Source of the DNA: Temnopleurus reevesii
Lineage: Eukaryota; Echinodermata; Echinoidea; Temnopleuroida; Temnopleuridae
DNA length: 64,000 bases
NCBI GenBank assembly: GCA_036244855.1
Contig: BQKZ01000362.1
Coordinates: forward strand, 4,497 to 68,496
Direction of reading: 5' to 3'
Shown: in pieces, positions 35,201 to 47,406 of the stretch
How the letters are laid out: every line of letters begins with the position of its first letter
Numbering within the stretch: the first letter of the stretch is position 1
The notes under the pieces: model-generated
The model's input: only the letters and a program-made list of their open reading frames with translations
What the model was told of the DNA's origin: nothing
The model's database searches: none
Program-made: the position numbers and the translations under genes

Positions 35201-36409
35201 GACTGTCATAGCAGCTCATGTGATTTTGTGGGATTAATTTCAAATTTAGAACTCTTCAGAAGATTTCTTCATTGATAAACAGACAGGTATGTCCTCATTA
35301 TAACAATATTGTCACATTTGTATTTAATTATATACTTTGTTATTACGTTTCTTTGAAATTCCAGTTACATACAAGAGTGGAATTCAAACATGAAAGAATA
35401 AAAACCTGGAGAAGCTGAATTTGAATACATTTTACACATCAGGAGTCAAATGTAAAACCAATGGCAGTGACTGACAGTTACATGGATTTGAATGGGATTT
35501 GTACTCGAAATGTTTGGTTAGAAGATAAATTATTTGAAAATAATACTAGTCTTCTATACATATAAGATACAGCATGTTGAGCCCTGCCAATTGATGAACA
35601 AGTTGCTGCATGCATAACACTCCATGATGAGGCACAATTTACGTTTACATTTTACAGACGAACATATGCACCCACTGTACACCCTCTTTGCAGGCCCAAA
35701 CCAAAGCGTTTCTTAGAACTGATCCATATTTTACTGTTTTAGGATAGTTAAAACTTTATGTATTCTTCCACTGTTGTTTTTTACAAAGATATTAATGTGT
35801 TTTGAGATGATGTGGCATGGTTGATGAGCCAAGGAAATATACTATGATTAAAAAAAAATCATTAATTAAATTTGATTCAACCATTCAGACTTGTCAATTC
35901 TGTGGACTTGTCAATTCTGTGGACTAGTCAATACTTTGAAATACTACTTTTCAATCCTTACTAAAAATAATCCTTTGTACTATGTATGACATTTCATGTT
36001 TTTGTCACTAAAAGCTGGTAAATCCATTTGTTTACAGGAAGCATTGCATTGTGATGACAGTTCGTTTAATTATTTGTTTCGTTGTCACTGTTGACATATT
36101 CCGCACCCAGGATGTGTGTTCCAAGAATACCAACTCGAAGAAGCTTTGCTTTTAATTATTTCATGAAAGTGTTTTGATGTATCTTAAAACCTGCGTGTTG
36201 CCAAGATTTATTTAGATCATGTCTACCTCTGTTGTTCAAGTGATCAAAAAACTTTAGAAGTATCTCATGCATGAAAAGCTGAAATTTAACAGCAAAATAC
36301 TCCCATCTCTCTCATTTCTTCATTTTATGGCTGATGAAATTCCAAACCTTGAGAAATTCAAATGATAGGTACCGTATACTTTAGCTAATTTTTTTGTTTC
36401 CTTGTTTTC
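32226..36409. other. Non-coding; microsatellites and weak frames
   Basis: An (ATC/ATT)n tract at about 33296-33370. A 17-bp tandem repeat, GACTTGTCAATTCTGTG, occurs twice plus a partial copy at 35888-35930. After a strong acceptor (CCTGCCATTTTCCAG) a + frame at 34898-34984 reads LEDVSLVRDWKYQFPPEDWL to a stop, but the opposite strand is also open there. A donor-like CAG|GTATGT is at 35287. No gene is called. Confidence 0.35.
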
Positions 36410-36490
36410 TATAATAAATATAATGATAATAATAGATACAATTTATACAGCGCACATATCCACTCTGCTGAGTATTCAAGGCGCTCTGCA
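36410..36490. repeat. Dispersed repeat: (TAA)n plus AGCGCA module, copy 2
   Basis: ATAATAAATATAATGATAAT leads into TTTATACAGCGCACATATCC and then TCAAGGCGCTCTGC, the same layout as 6913-6985. Confidence 0.6.
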
Positions 36491-37794
36491 TTTTTATTAC
36501 CCTGGCTTTAGCTCGGCAGCAAATCATTTAATGTATGATTTCTACTTTAGACTGTGTATCATGATCTTTAATCTAATTCTTGCATAACATTTTTTTTCTA
36601 TTCATCAATTTTGTGTAAAGTTTGTTTGAACGTGAACAAGCATCCTGATGAATTTGTTTTTCTTTCAAAGAAAAAAAACTATTATTGATATATCTCCAGT
36701 AAATACTTGTTTTGTTTCTTTTTTTAAATGTAATGTTTAACATTTCTTTGATGCAATGTTTGACAGCAAATTTTATTTGAAGTTAAGAAAAATTAATGTT
36801 TTTTTTTCTTGTTCAGGATGTTAGATAACTTTCTGTAAACAAACATATTTACTTCTTAAGAAAGACTAAAGGCTATTCAAATTGCAAATTTCTCAGACCT
36901 CCCCAACCTTCCGACCTCTTTTTGGCGAAAACAAAATTCTCTGTTGGTCATGAACTTTGTTTGTAAACAGGCATGACATTTTCATTTTGTCTTGATTAAA
37001 AATAGAAGCCATATGTTCTCTCTGACACGTGGCATTCGTGTGTAAATTTGTTAATACATGTTCATGTACTTTATTTCTGAAGTCGTAGGTGTTAAATGCC
37101 TATTTCTTCAATACATTTTGTTTTGAAATTAGCAAAAAAGAATGTTTATCAAATTAAAGAAGCCATTCAAGGTATAAAGTGTAAAAGCTTGATAAATCTG
37201 AATAATTCATGATTTAATGCGATTCTGTCTAAGTTTTTATAAAAAAATTATAATTGTATGATTTTGCAATTGAATAGGAAGTGTTGTAAATGTGAAACTT
37301 ATTGCATGCTGTATGATAATTTACTGATAATGAGTATGTAAGTACATTTTTTGAGAAGGAGTCTATCAAAATAAAGTTGATTGCCTCAAAAAATTTGAAT
37401 CATTTTTATTTATCAAGGATATGTAGGAAGCCATTCAAGTGCATGCATTAGGTGTCCTTGTGTAGGTTGTTTGTCACGTCTTGTTTGTTTTTATTTTGTT
37501 CCTTAAATAGATTGGTAAAAGTAAACACCCATGATGTCCCTTCCCCAATGAAAAAAATATTAGGATCAGTTGTTCTCATTAAAAAAAAAGAAAAATAGTT
37601 TTATTCTGATCTTGGCAAGTTTTGATATGATATGATCTGATTAAATATCCGAAATGTCAAACATGTGACTTGTGGATTTGATGGTTGAAAACAAGGTCTT
37701 CTTTTTGTTTTGATGCTGTTATTGAGCAGAATTAAGTTTGAAAGAATCCCTGTTTTTAGTGTTGTATTTTATTCCATCGTATTCCTTTGCTCAG

Positions 37795-37943
37795 GTTCCT
37801 GAAGGCTGTCCTGCAGTATGCAGAGAACCTGAAGACATACACCAGTCTAGAAAAGAACAAATGGGATGAAAGCGCTCAACTCACAGAGGATTTTGTCATC
37901 AGAGTTGGCAACTATTACAGCAAAATGAATCGACACACTGAAG
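37795..37943 (+). CDS. Internal coding exon, unknown protein (+ strand)
   Basis: The best internal exon in the window. The acceptor CGTATTCCTTTGCTCAG and donor TGAAG|GTAAAC bound 149 bp that is clearly richer in G+C than the flanks. Only one frame is open: one base, 49 codons, one base (phase 2 in, phase 1 out). The other two hit TGA. It reads [20 protein letters not shown], then [20 protein letters not shown], then YSKMNRHTE: helical, amphipathic, rich in charged residues. I do not recognise the family. The exons at 24742 and 32179 splice to it in phase; a following exon starting in phase 1 was not found before 55 kb. Confidence 0.72.
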
Positions 37944-38184
37944 GTAAACAATTTGGATGAATTTTGAAGGGCTACAACATGAGCAAATTTGTCCTGGTCT
38001 AGACGTGTTCACCAATAACACCCATACTGCTGGTGATGCATGCTTTTTAGAACAACGGTCATAATACATGTGATTGATATATCAATTCATATCATCTCTG
38101 AAGAGTGCTCAATGTACTTATAATAATATTTCCAGTATCATTACCCTTTCATCAATCATTTGAAGGAACACATACATGTATTCC

Positions 38185-38335
38185 TGTTCAGTACCCTTAA
38201 ACTCACCTGGGCTGAGTGCAGCACAGTATGGATGAGTTTACTGCAGGGGAAATCAATGTCGTGGCTACTCATTCAAACCTCAGATCTCTTGATCAAGAAG
38301 TTGACTGTAACACACATGGCCACAATTTTTCCACA
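38185..38335 (-). repeat. tRNA-derived SINE, copy 2 (diverged)
   Basis: CTCACCTGGGCTGAGTGCAG matches the tail segment of the copy at 7300, and the reverse strand has a B-box-like GGTTTGAAT. The A-box end is degraded. Confidence 0.5.
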
Positions 38336-41300
38336 ATAGGATGAGCCAATATGTTCTATTTGATGAGACTTAAATATTCAATCAACCTCAACATCAACCC
38401 CAACATCAACCCTGCGTGCTGGATTTTGTCTCATTTTCCTTTTCCAGCAATCAATTCTTTTTTCAGTGGTGCAGCACAGTCTTAATCTTGATCGAGACAA
38501 AATTCATACACATTATTTTATTGTAACCATTCTGGAAGCTCAAAAAGGAAAGGCTACCGCTTGATATGATTTCTATAGATCTAAAAATGATTGATTATTT
38601 ATCAAATAATTTGGGGGAAGTAATTTATGTCTATTTCAAAACGATGAAGAGAAAGAAATGACAATGTTGTATCTAGCACAGTGTCACTTTTCTTCCCCTT
38701 ACTTGAAATTATTAATGTAAGAGAAAGTTGTTGAGTGATTAAGAACATTCTGTTAGAAAAGAAGACAAGTTTAATCTGTTATATTCCTCCCTCGAAAAAA
38801 GCTGCCACCCTTTTACATTTTGCTTCTTGAAATACTCACAAACACCATAGGAGAATGTTTTTTAAAACAGCAGTGTAATTATTCCTGTCATTCCGTCGTA
38901 TAATGAGGAGACTAAATATAACTACATGATTTGCCCACAAAAAGATCATTATCTGTTTCACACTGTTTTAATGTCAATCTAAATTTAGATTGATTGTTAC
39001 TTAGAATAGATAATTCGAACACTCAATATTTTAATGAAGATATCTTTTTAATGGCGGCTGCTGGAATGTGAAGTAACAAAACAAATAAAATCCTGGTTAA
39101 TCCACATCACGAGTTCAGTTGACCAATGATTTAGCAGATAGAATAGGCATGTTTGTGGTGTCCAATTTAGGTAATGACATTTTTTTCTTGGGTCAAATAA
39201 TTTGCTCTGCAGTTTTGCATTGCTTGATATTTGATTATTCAAATATTGTATAATTTCATCAGAGTAGTCAAGTGCTATTTCTATTTTCTCACAGGAAATT
39301 AAAGCTTTTAATGAAAGCGTAAATTAGTTTCTAATATGTGAATTATTTTGGTCTAACTAGAAACTGAAAGTTTTATGCCTATTAATGGAATTAATTGTTT
39401 CTCAATTTCAAAAAAGTAATACAGCAACTTTTTTCTCAACTTAAAAATTATTAATTGATTTAACACTCAGCCCAAGATATACATAGATCTCACTGTGCAT
39501 TATATAAAATATGTGTTTGCTGAAAGTTCATATAAATCTATAGCCATGTCTATAGCTTAATAACTTAAAACGCATGAACTGAGGCTTCAATGAATTTAAA
39601 CTGCAGAGATGTTCAAAATTAATCTGTATCTATTTTAACAGAGACTTTTGACCTGTAATTTACACTGACTTTAACATACTTTTCATACATCTCCGTTTGA
39701 TTAAAGTTTGCAATTCTTTATGTACAAGAGATATGGCAGACATCTTAAAGTTCATCACAACAATTTTTATCGGTGTGAAATCAAACACACATTGGAAAGA
39801 ATCTAAAATTAGAACGTATTTCCTAAAGTAGAAACTTGATGAGAATGTGTTTGCCATGGTGGGAGGAAAGTGCAGAGAGGTGAGAGAGAGTTCAGCCGTC
39901 AGTTCCTATATGGACCATTCCTGGTACCCTTCTCTCCCCTGCTTCATCCTGGCACCAACAATCTTTTGTTCTACCAGTTCTTGGATCTAAGCACCTTTCC
40001 AGATAGCCATCTCTCTCTCTTTCACGTTCTCTCTCGTTCCTATGCCACAGGGTATAGCAATCACGTTTCAGCTATGCAAATACCCAACGGAGGGTGTTAG
40101 ATGGGCATGTTTCCATTCATAAAATGAATTGCATATCTGTGAGATATGAGAGATTTTAATCAAATCTCCACTACCTTCAGAGTGACATTCACTTTTTGTT
40201 CAAATTGATCGATCAAGAATTACAGTGACATGTGCACTGATAATGCGATGGGCCTGTGCATTGTATGAGAAGCCACCATTATTAATGATTTTGACTGAGA
40301 CTCAATGTTGATATTGAAATATGTTTTTGCTGACATGGAAAGGATGGGAAGTGAATTGGGCACAAGCAAGAATTCTAAAAGACCTAAGTTCTTTACTCCC
40401 CAAAGTCTCATGTTGATCTTTACACAGAATGTGAATTATTAAACCTCAAAAGGAATTTTCATGTTACTTGAATATAATTTGTTCCGTTGTTCCATTCACA
40501 ATCCATTTATGTTATGAATATCACTGTGTTAATCATATTCACTGTTCACTCTAGAGACGTGTGTCTCACACCAGCTCTGACCAGCATTAGAACCTATTTA
40601 GTGTGAACGTGCATCCCACCTTTAGGGCAAGAAGGCATTAATTCTATGTTGAGTTGTATAGCTAACATCCTTTTGTCTCTAACCACACATTTTATAAAGG
40701 CAGGTAATGAGTCACTGTGTCCTTTCCCTGTCAACCCGCAAACTTGAATTACTCTGATTAAACAGAGATAGGTGTGGACAGATGCTAAATATAGAAACAG
40801 CAGCCAGTCTCTGATTGGTGGGGATGTGATATTTTCATTCGGGGTGTTGGGCTTCGCTATCTTCCCAGGGATGCTAGTGTGAGGTCTGTCGACCACATCC
40901 TTCATTACTATGCATGATATGGATGATACCTTGATAAATTGCTCCTGGTGCCATCCAAACTTTCTCTTGCAATTCCGGCTGATTATTTTTTTCTCATCTC
41001 CCACCCATCTCCCCTCTCTTTTTATATTATTTTGTTATCTTTTACTTCCCATCTCTAATTGATCTGATGTTTCTTATATTCTTCTGGTATCTCTGAATCA
41101 CCATATTCAATCCATCACTTTTCGAGACTTATTTATAGTAACTGCTACCCATTGTCAGTCTCTCTTCGCCTCTGTGTGAAACATTGTCACAAGAGTTTTT
41201 CTCTAATTCTATCTCAGGATTGAACCGTCTATAAGACCTCTCTTTATCAGCATTCACCATCAACTCTTTTCTATTCATAGGCCGCGAGTGTTGAAAATAA

Positions 41301-42890
41301 GACCAAAACTCTACTCCATCGTCTATTTTTAACTTGTGGCTTTCTAAGATGAATAGAATCTGATTCTACTCAGAATATTCTATTTTAGGAATACATGTCT
41401 AAAATTAGCAGAGATTAAATTGTTATGGAATCTGCACATGTTTCACAGCCGAAAATGAGTAACATGGCATTGGCTTTGGTACAGTTGTTTTTACCAACGA
41501 ACGGCTTAGAACCTGATGTGATATAAATGATTATCTTCAGTAGATAGTAAAGTAGTATTTTCTGCAATCAAATATTATTTGAGCTGAGATGCAGAAAGAT
41601 ATTACCTCAGTGTTCAGTACTTATTTGTAAATTTTACAAAATGAAATGTTATTTTTTTTTAATTATAAAAGGTGGCATGATTTTCCTCAATATTTCCGAA
41701 ATATGTTTACCATTCATCGTGTGGATAAATAGAGTGCCAAAATACCTTTATCGTTTGCAGTTCAAAATAGATTTTTTAAAGTAAGTTCATTCTCATTACT
41801 ATGTGACTACACAGCATCAATGAGCTCTTTTAACCTACAACATCAGAAACTCATTCACATGTATTGCCAGTTTAACAGAAACTAGTTTAGTGGTAGATGT
41901 TAGCGCTTGGCAACTTCCTTAACTCATTCCATGTTTTCTTCGCGTCAATGCACATCTGTCGGCCTTTTTTTCTTCGCACTTTTGCACAGACTTGCCCATA
42001 CAAATATGTACACTCCCCAAATAATGCAACACACAGGGGGTTTACGGGTGAACGCACAAAGAGTTAAAATGATTTGAAGTGGTTCTAAACCAGTTTTGAA
42101 GTCCACCACAAGGTTTTCTGCAATCATGAAGTGGTCTTCACTGTAATAATGTCAAGTATCTGGCTTTTTTCGGCAGTGTGATATGCAGAGACAGCACAGG
42201 AAAAGTGAAATGTACACCGTACTATGCATGCACAAAGATTGTGCGGGAGGTATTAGAACACAGCTGTTTATCCATCGTCATAGCATAAAACCACTTTATG
42301 TGAAGTTGACTTGAATTCCACCTCATGAGCACGGGGATGTGAACGCTCACAAACTGGCAATGGGACCTGGTTTGTGAAACTTGTTTAGCGAAAGCTACTT
42401 TTGACACGCAAATGTGAAGCGGTTATATTGGTATGAATGTGCTAGTTCTGGGTCTGCTTCATCCTCAAACAGATTCAAATCAAACACAATGTGTCGAGGC
42501 ATATCATATTATATGTCCCAATAGCGAAAGTGAAAGTAACAGAACTGAGCTCTCTATGTCTCTAGAATGATTTGATTATGTTATGAAAAGTCTTTATTTG
42601 TATGATGTATCTTGATCCAGCACAGACCTTGATAATGGCTAAGGGGATGTACCAAACCATACTACTTCTCAGAATTACCCTGTATAACGGAAGGAGATAA
42701 TGTCACTACAAGGGTTATGCAGGATGTAATTATTTTAGTCTCTTACGTTTATTGACCAATTGATGATTCAACCACTCTAGGTGCAAGCACTATTTGCGTT
42801 TGGGTTCAAATCCTTAAATAAAATGTTAGAAAACAAATTTTAGCAATGAAAATATACTTGTCACCTAATATGAATATGTTCCTGACAGTA
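38336..42890. other. Non-coding; nothing supported
   Basis: Intron-like or intergenic. A 136-codon - strand frame at 40594-41004 was looked at and not called: no splice context and no recognisable domain. CAACATCAACCC is repeated near 38388-38412. Confidence 0.5.
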
Positions 42891-43170
42891 ACGATAATAG
42901 TAATAATCATCATAATATTCATATAGCACTTAATACAAATGTTTCTAAGCGCTGTGTTACATTATTATCTTGCTATATCATGGTTTACTTATTTTGTTGC
43001 ATCTCTAGATTCTAGGAATTTCTTCCTGCTGGTATCCATTCATGTCACTTGGATTGAGTGCAGCACACTATGGCTGAATTTATAACTGAGGAAATTAACA
43101 CCATGATTTTGGTTTAAACTTTAAACTGACGGGCAAGAGTAGGAACCACTACACCACAATGCTTTCATAA
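42891..43170 (-). repeat. Composite dispersed element: (TAA)n/AGCGC module plus tRNA-derived SINE, copy 3
   Basis: AATAGTAATAATCATCATAA, then TATAGCACTT and CTAAGCGCTGTG, are followed after about 70 bp by CACTTGGATTGAGTGCAGCA. The element ends CCACTACACCA (43146-43156), which is an A-box complement on the + strand. Having both modules in one 280-bp unit suggests they are parts of the same retroposon family. Confidence 0.6.
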
Positions 43171-43723
43171 TATTCCACTCATAATATTCCTTTTTGTTGA
43201 GGAGACAGCTGTATTTGGGTATTTTACAGTTGTCGCTTCTTATCATTATTATTGGACAGATATTTTTGTCATTCTGTCATAATTATTTAATGGTCAAATC
43301 ACATTATTGGCTGAGTATAAACAAACTAACTTTCTCATAATGTTTTTCTTTTACTTTGATTGTTTATATATCAGCCAGAAGGATATTGGCGAGATACAGA
43401 ATTCTTGATACAGAATTATGTTCTTATTCTTCCTTTAATACCTCTATTTGAGGTTTATATAAATCATTACCTGCAGCCTCGATTAAGGTGGGGCTAAGAT
43501 CGATCAATTACCTGAAACTATACACAGGGCAGGGTGATTTCTTGAAATATGAATATGTCCATTCTCTAAACCTATATTGTAACCAATTTCATCTATTGCG
43601 CCCCTTGCCAAACCAATCAAGATGAATATATAGAAGATGGATGTAATATGTTATCATATATATGTGAAGTGACATAACAGGTAGAAACTCTTCTCTTGCG
43701 TAACCAATATCATTTGAACATAA

Positions 43724-44037
43724 GGGCCCGTATTCCGATAGCGAGGTTTAAGTTAACCCTGGTCTAAATCTGTGGTTTAAGTATGGAGAGCCAAAAGAGG
43801 CTTGAATCTATAACAGTCGATGTTTAATTTACCAGCACATTTGGCACTCATAGTATTTAAAACTGTCTTGGAATAAAAACTTCGATAGTTTTCTACATTA
43901 TTAGAGTATGGGAAAAGAGAGCAGTTAACATACGAATTATTCATTGTAAATAAAATCTAGGCACTTTTGGCTCTCCATACTTAAACCACAGATTTAGACC
44001 AGGGTTAACTTAAACCTGGCTATCGAAATACGGGCCG
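43724..44037. mobile_element. MITE with 74-bp terminal inverted repeats, 314 bp
   Basis: The left arm (43724-43797: GGGCCCGTATTCCGATAGCG ... GAGAGCCAAAAG) and right arm (43964-44037) are inverted copies differing at only about three positions of 74. ATAAG lies at both borders (43720-43724 and 44038-44042), a possible 4-5 bp target duplication with slight uncertainty at the ends. The interior is AT-rich with no transposase. The long, well-kept arms indicate recent insertion. Confidence 0.85.
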
Positions 44038-47000
44038 ATAAGTTTGATTAGTTTAATGTGATAAAGACCCCAGGCAATAAAAGTACCTATGCTTCAATGG
44101 AGGAGTAAGTTGAGGGAAAATGCAAGTACAGAAAGATAACTAAATTTTATTACTGTACATTTTGAAAACTGTCTTCTCCCTTCCATGGATGACATGCAGC
44201 AGTAGACCTGACTGTGTTGAATCAGTTGGATTATGGCGTGTTGTATGGAGTAAACTAATTACTGGTTTTCTATAATGTCGTCCAGAATTCACAAATCACT
44301 AGACTCAAATGCGGTTGAAATCCAAACATGAAGACCTGTGAGGTAAAATATGAATTGCTTTTTATCAATTTTCTTTCAGTCTTGATATTGCCATGAATAT
44401 TTCATTTGATGATCCCATTTAAACTTACTTTGTAAATTTTTAATGAATTATTGAGAAAGATGCATGTCCTTTGCTTCCAGCTGGAATGTGGTATTCATCA
44501 TGATTATTACAAGATGTACTCGATATTCATTTTCTTATCATTTCTGTTTGCAGATACATAATGTTCTTACTTCCAAATCAATCTTTATAATTAAGTTGTT
44601 TCTGGGCTTAGCAATGTTAACTCCTTTGCATTTAATTGTAGGGGATTCCCATTTGATTCTATATTCTGTTATCACCAAAAGTTATTACAGTGTTTTGAAG
44701 CTAGAAATATCATGTATGGCTTCTGTGTTTGTTTATGTTGAAAAGGCAATTAATGGAAAGTAGATCTGTACTGAATGTGTCTTTCTGTTCCTGTTTTTAT
44801 TTTTTTCGGATGAGATGTAATTGATAGAATTAATGGAGACCAACAAATTCATCTTGGAAACAATTGAAAGTCAGTTTGTATTGATTCTTACATAGTGTAT
44901 TCTTATCTGTGATATTTTTGTAAGTTTTTTTAGCACTACTTTACACTTCATTCCCATAGAAATGAAAAGGTATATGCCTCCGAAATAATCCTTGCTAAAA
45001 ATGAAATTATTTTTTGATATATCTGGTGATATTTCTTGGCAGACTTTTGTAAGCCAACTGGCACCAAAAGCTTTTCTCTCTTTTCTATGTGAGTGTACTT
45101 TAAAGTCTCTACCAAAGTATCTTTGTGTGTTAAATCTGCTGATTAGAACATTGTTTCTCAAGTTTCCTTTGCCCAATCTTAACATTTTCAGATGAGGAAA
45201 CTTGAGCCTATATAGACCAAATCTCAGTTATTTTTGTCTTGTAAGCTCTCCTTAGAGTACACTAGCTTTAAGTGCACCTGCTTCTAAAACAGTCAATCTT
45301 GTCTACCGATCACAAATTCAAGGCTTGTCTAACATAATTACTCCAAAAAGGTATTTCACCGTGGGTCCTCCTGAGGTTCATCTGCTTTCTTTACAGTAGG
45401 TAGGAGAAAAACTAAAGCATCAATATTACTTCTATCCCAGAGAATTTTAGTGTAAAAATAGCAACAACGGATAGACTCTGTCTTATTACTTGGGGAACCA
45501 TCTGTCTTCTTCAAGCGCAAATATTGTCATTTTGTCCTCTTCTGATTTTACTGTAAAGCCTATTCTTCACTTGATTCTTCACTTGTTCTGAATGAAAGAG
45601 TTATTTTCAATGTATCCCCACAAGGCAATATGTATTTAGTCCTTTTTTGTACTCAAGTTCTTTGGTTAATATACTCAAAGAAATAGGTTCACCTGATAAA
45701 AACTACATACTTTTTAATCATTACCATCTCATTTAAACCAATCTGTTTGCGTAATTTAAGAATTTCTTTTTGCACCTTGTTGAAAACAATTTAGTGATTG
45801 ACCTTCAGTGTGGAAGCTAAGAAAATGTATAGTGATACACATGTCTGTTGAATGACAGCAAAATGGGGAATACTCTTGTCACCTCGGCCCTTTATTCCAA
45901 GATTCTTTTTATATATGTGCATGTTTTCACTTGTTACCAACTAAAGTCTGGTAAGAAATATTGTGAAAATTAATTTACAAAGTTTCTTTGGGAAATAGAA
46001 TTGTGTTGAAATTCACAAACAAGAAGAAAAAAATGTTCACTGATGGGCAATAACAAACATCTCCTTAATTAGTGGTACTTGAGGCTATATTACAGAGGGT
46101 GCTTGATTAGAATAAAATTACAAAGATAGAATACTGCGGTGTGCTTTCCATTTTTAGACACATGATCTTTAAAAATAGATGATGGAAGTAAACAGATCTC
46201 TCATCTGTATTTTATTGCATACTTCAAATATGATCCATCTAAACAAAGATCCATAAATACTTTTTATAATCATTGCAGTCTAATCAAGTGGATTTGTAAA
46301 AATGGTTTGAAAAACTAAAGATTGTCTGATGTTTGAATAAATTTTCACGCATTATTGGGGGTGTTAAGAGGGTTAGAGCTAGAACATCTGCTCACTAAAT
46401 TGCACCCGACCATCCATTTTCTTAGGGTTAATCCTCTTTACCTGTTAAACATATTGGACATGGGAAGGTGACACCATTTAATGTGGAAATTTATTTTTAG
46501 TAAGAAGTGGTTAAAAATTACTAAAACCTCGTGGTAAAAGAGTTTTCATGACCCTACTGTACCAGCAGGGCCTGGTCGGGAAAGTAAAATATTCGGTTTT
46601 GCATGTTATTCTACAGACTGATTCATATAAGTAAATAACCTGATGTTTTACCAATTTTTAGCTCACCTTGGTCCATTTGTGTATTATTAGGCCTGCTTGT
46701 TGGTTACAATTCAGGAATCCACAAGGAAACCACTGTAAAAATAAAGGAACTAGGCTTTCTAAAAATATCTGGGGTCGTATCCTTCATGAAGCTTTGCTGC
46801 TGTGAACAACCTCAAAATCACTTTGTAAAATTTCACTTCTTGATTCTTGTTTATTACTTATGAAATTAGGCATGCTTAAAAGCACTGCTTCTAGGATGTT
46901 TGTCCCTGAAAGAAATGCATTGAAAGAGGGAAAAGTCACAATGACCAGAGAAGGATCCCTGCAATGACCAATGGTTGTCGCGTGACTGTGCAAGGTCATA

Positions 47001-47230
47001 TATGCATTCAATACTTGCTCAACTTTTTACACTCCGTACTTTGGGGAGCAAGGGATTTCTCTTTTCGAAAAGCATATTGTGTCACTCATATCATCAAAAG
47101 TTGTAATCTCAATGATTTAATAGCAGAGATTAATAATTTGGTTTTAGATATCTATTATTGAAAATTTTTCACTTTTCAACATCAATGGTAATCAAGTAGT
47201 TTTGTGAGAAGATAATAGGCCTAATACTTA
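44038..47230. other. Non-coding; nothing supported
   Basis: AT-rich sequence. Open frames of about 100 codons on both strands near 44464-45195 overlap one another, are rich in F/L/I/K, and have no paired splice sites. Confidence 0.5.
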
Positions 47231-47406
47231 GGGGGTGTTGCTCAAAATCAATTGCAAATCAACTGCAACTTTGCAAATTGTAATGCGTATTTTCATTCGC
47301 GCGTGGTGTGCGCATTTAACAATACGCGCATGAAACAATGATTTTGATTGGCGCGTACCGATCAACCGCAACTTACGATCAATTGCAACCTTTGAGCAAC
47401 ACCCCA
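47231..47406. mobile_element. PIF/Harbinger-type MITE, 176 bp
   Basis: Inverted ends GGGGTGTTGCTCAAA, flanked by TTA on both sides (47228-47230 and 47407-47409), the 3-bp target typical of PIF/Harbinger. The interior has a CpG-rich centre (TTCGCGCGTGGTGTGCGC, CAATACGCGC) and repeated CAATTGCAA motifs. A decayed relative is at 31485-31655. Confidence 0.75.

Noticed and set aside
40594..41004. 136-codon - strand frame
   Set aside because: No recognised motif, no paired splice sites; probably chance.
43347..43540. Minus-strand donor-like CAG|GTAATG with an upstream acceptor near 43465-43520
   Set aside because: All three frames of the enclosed 41 bp contain stops.
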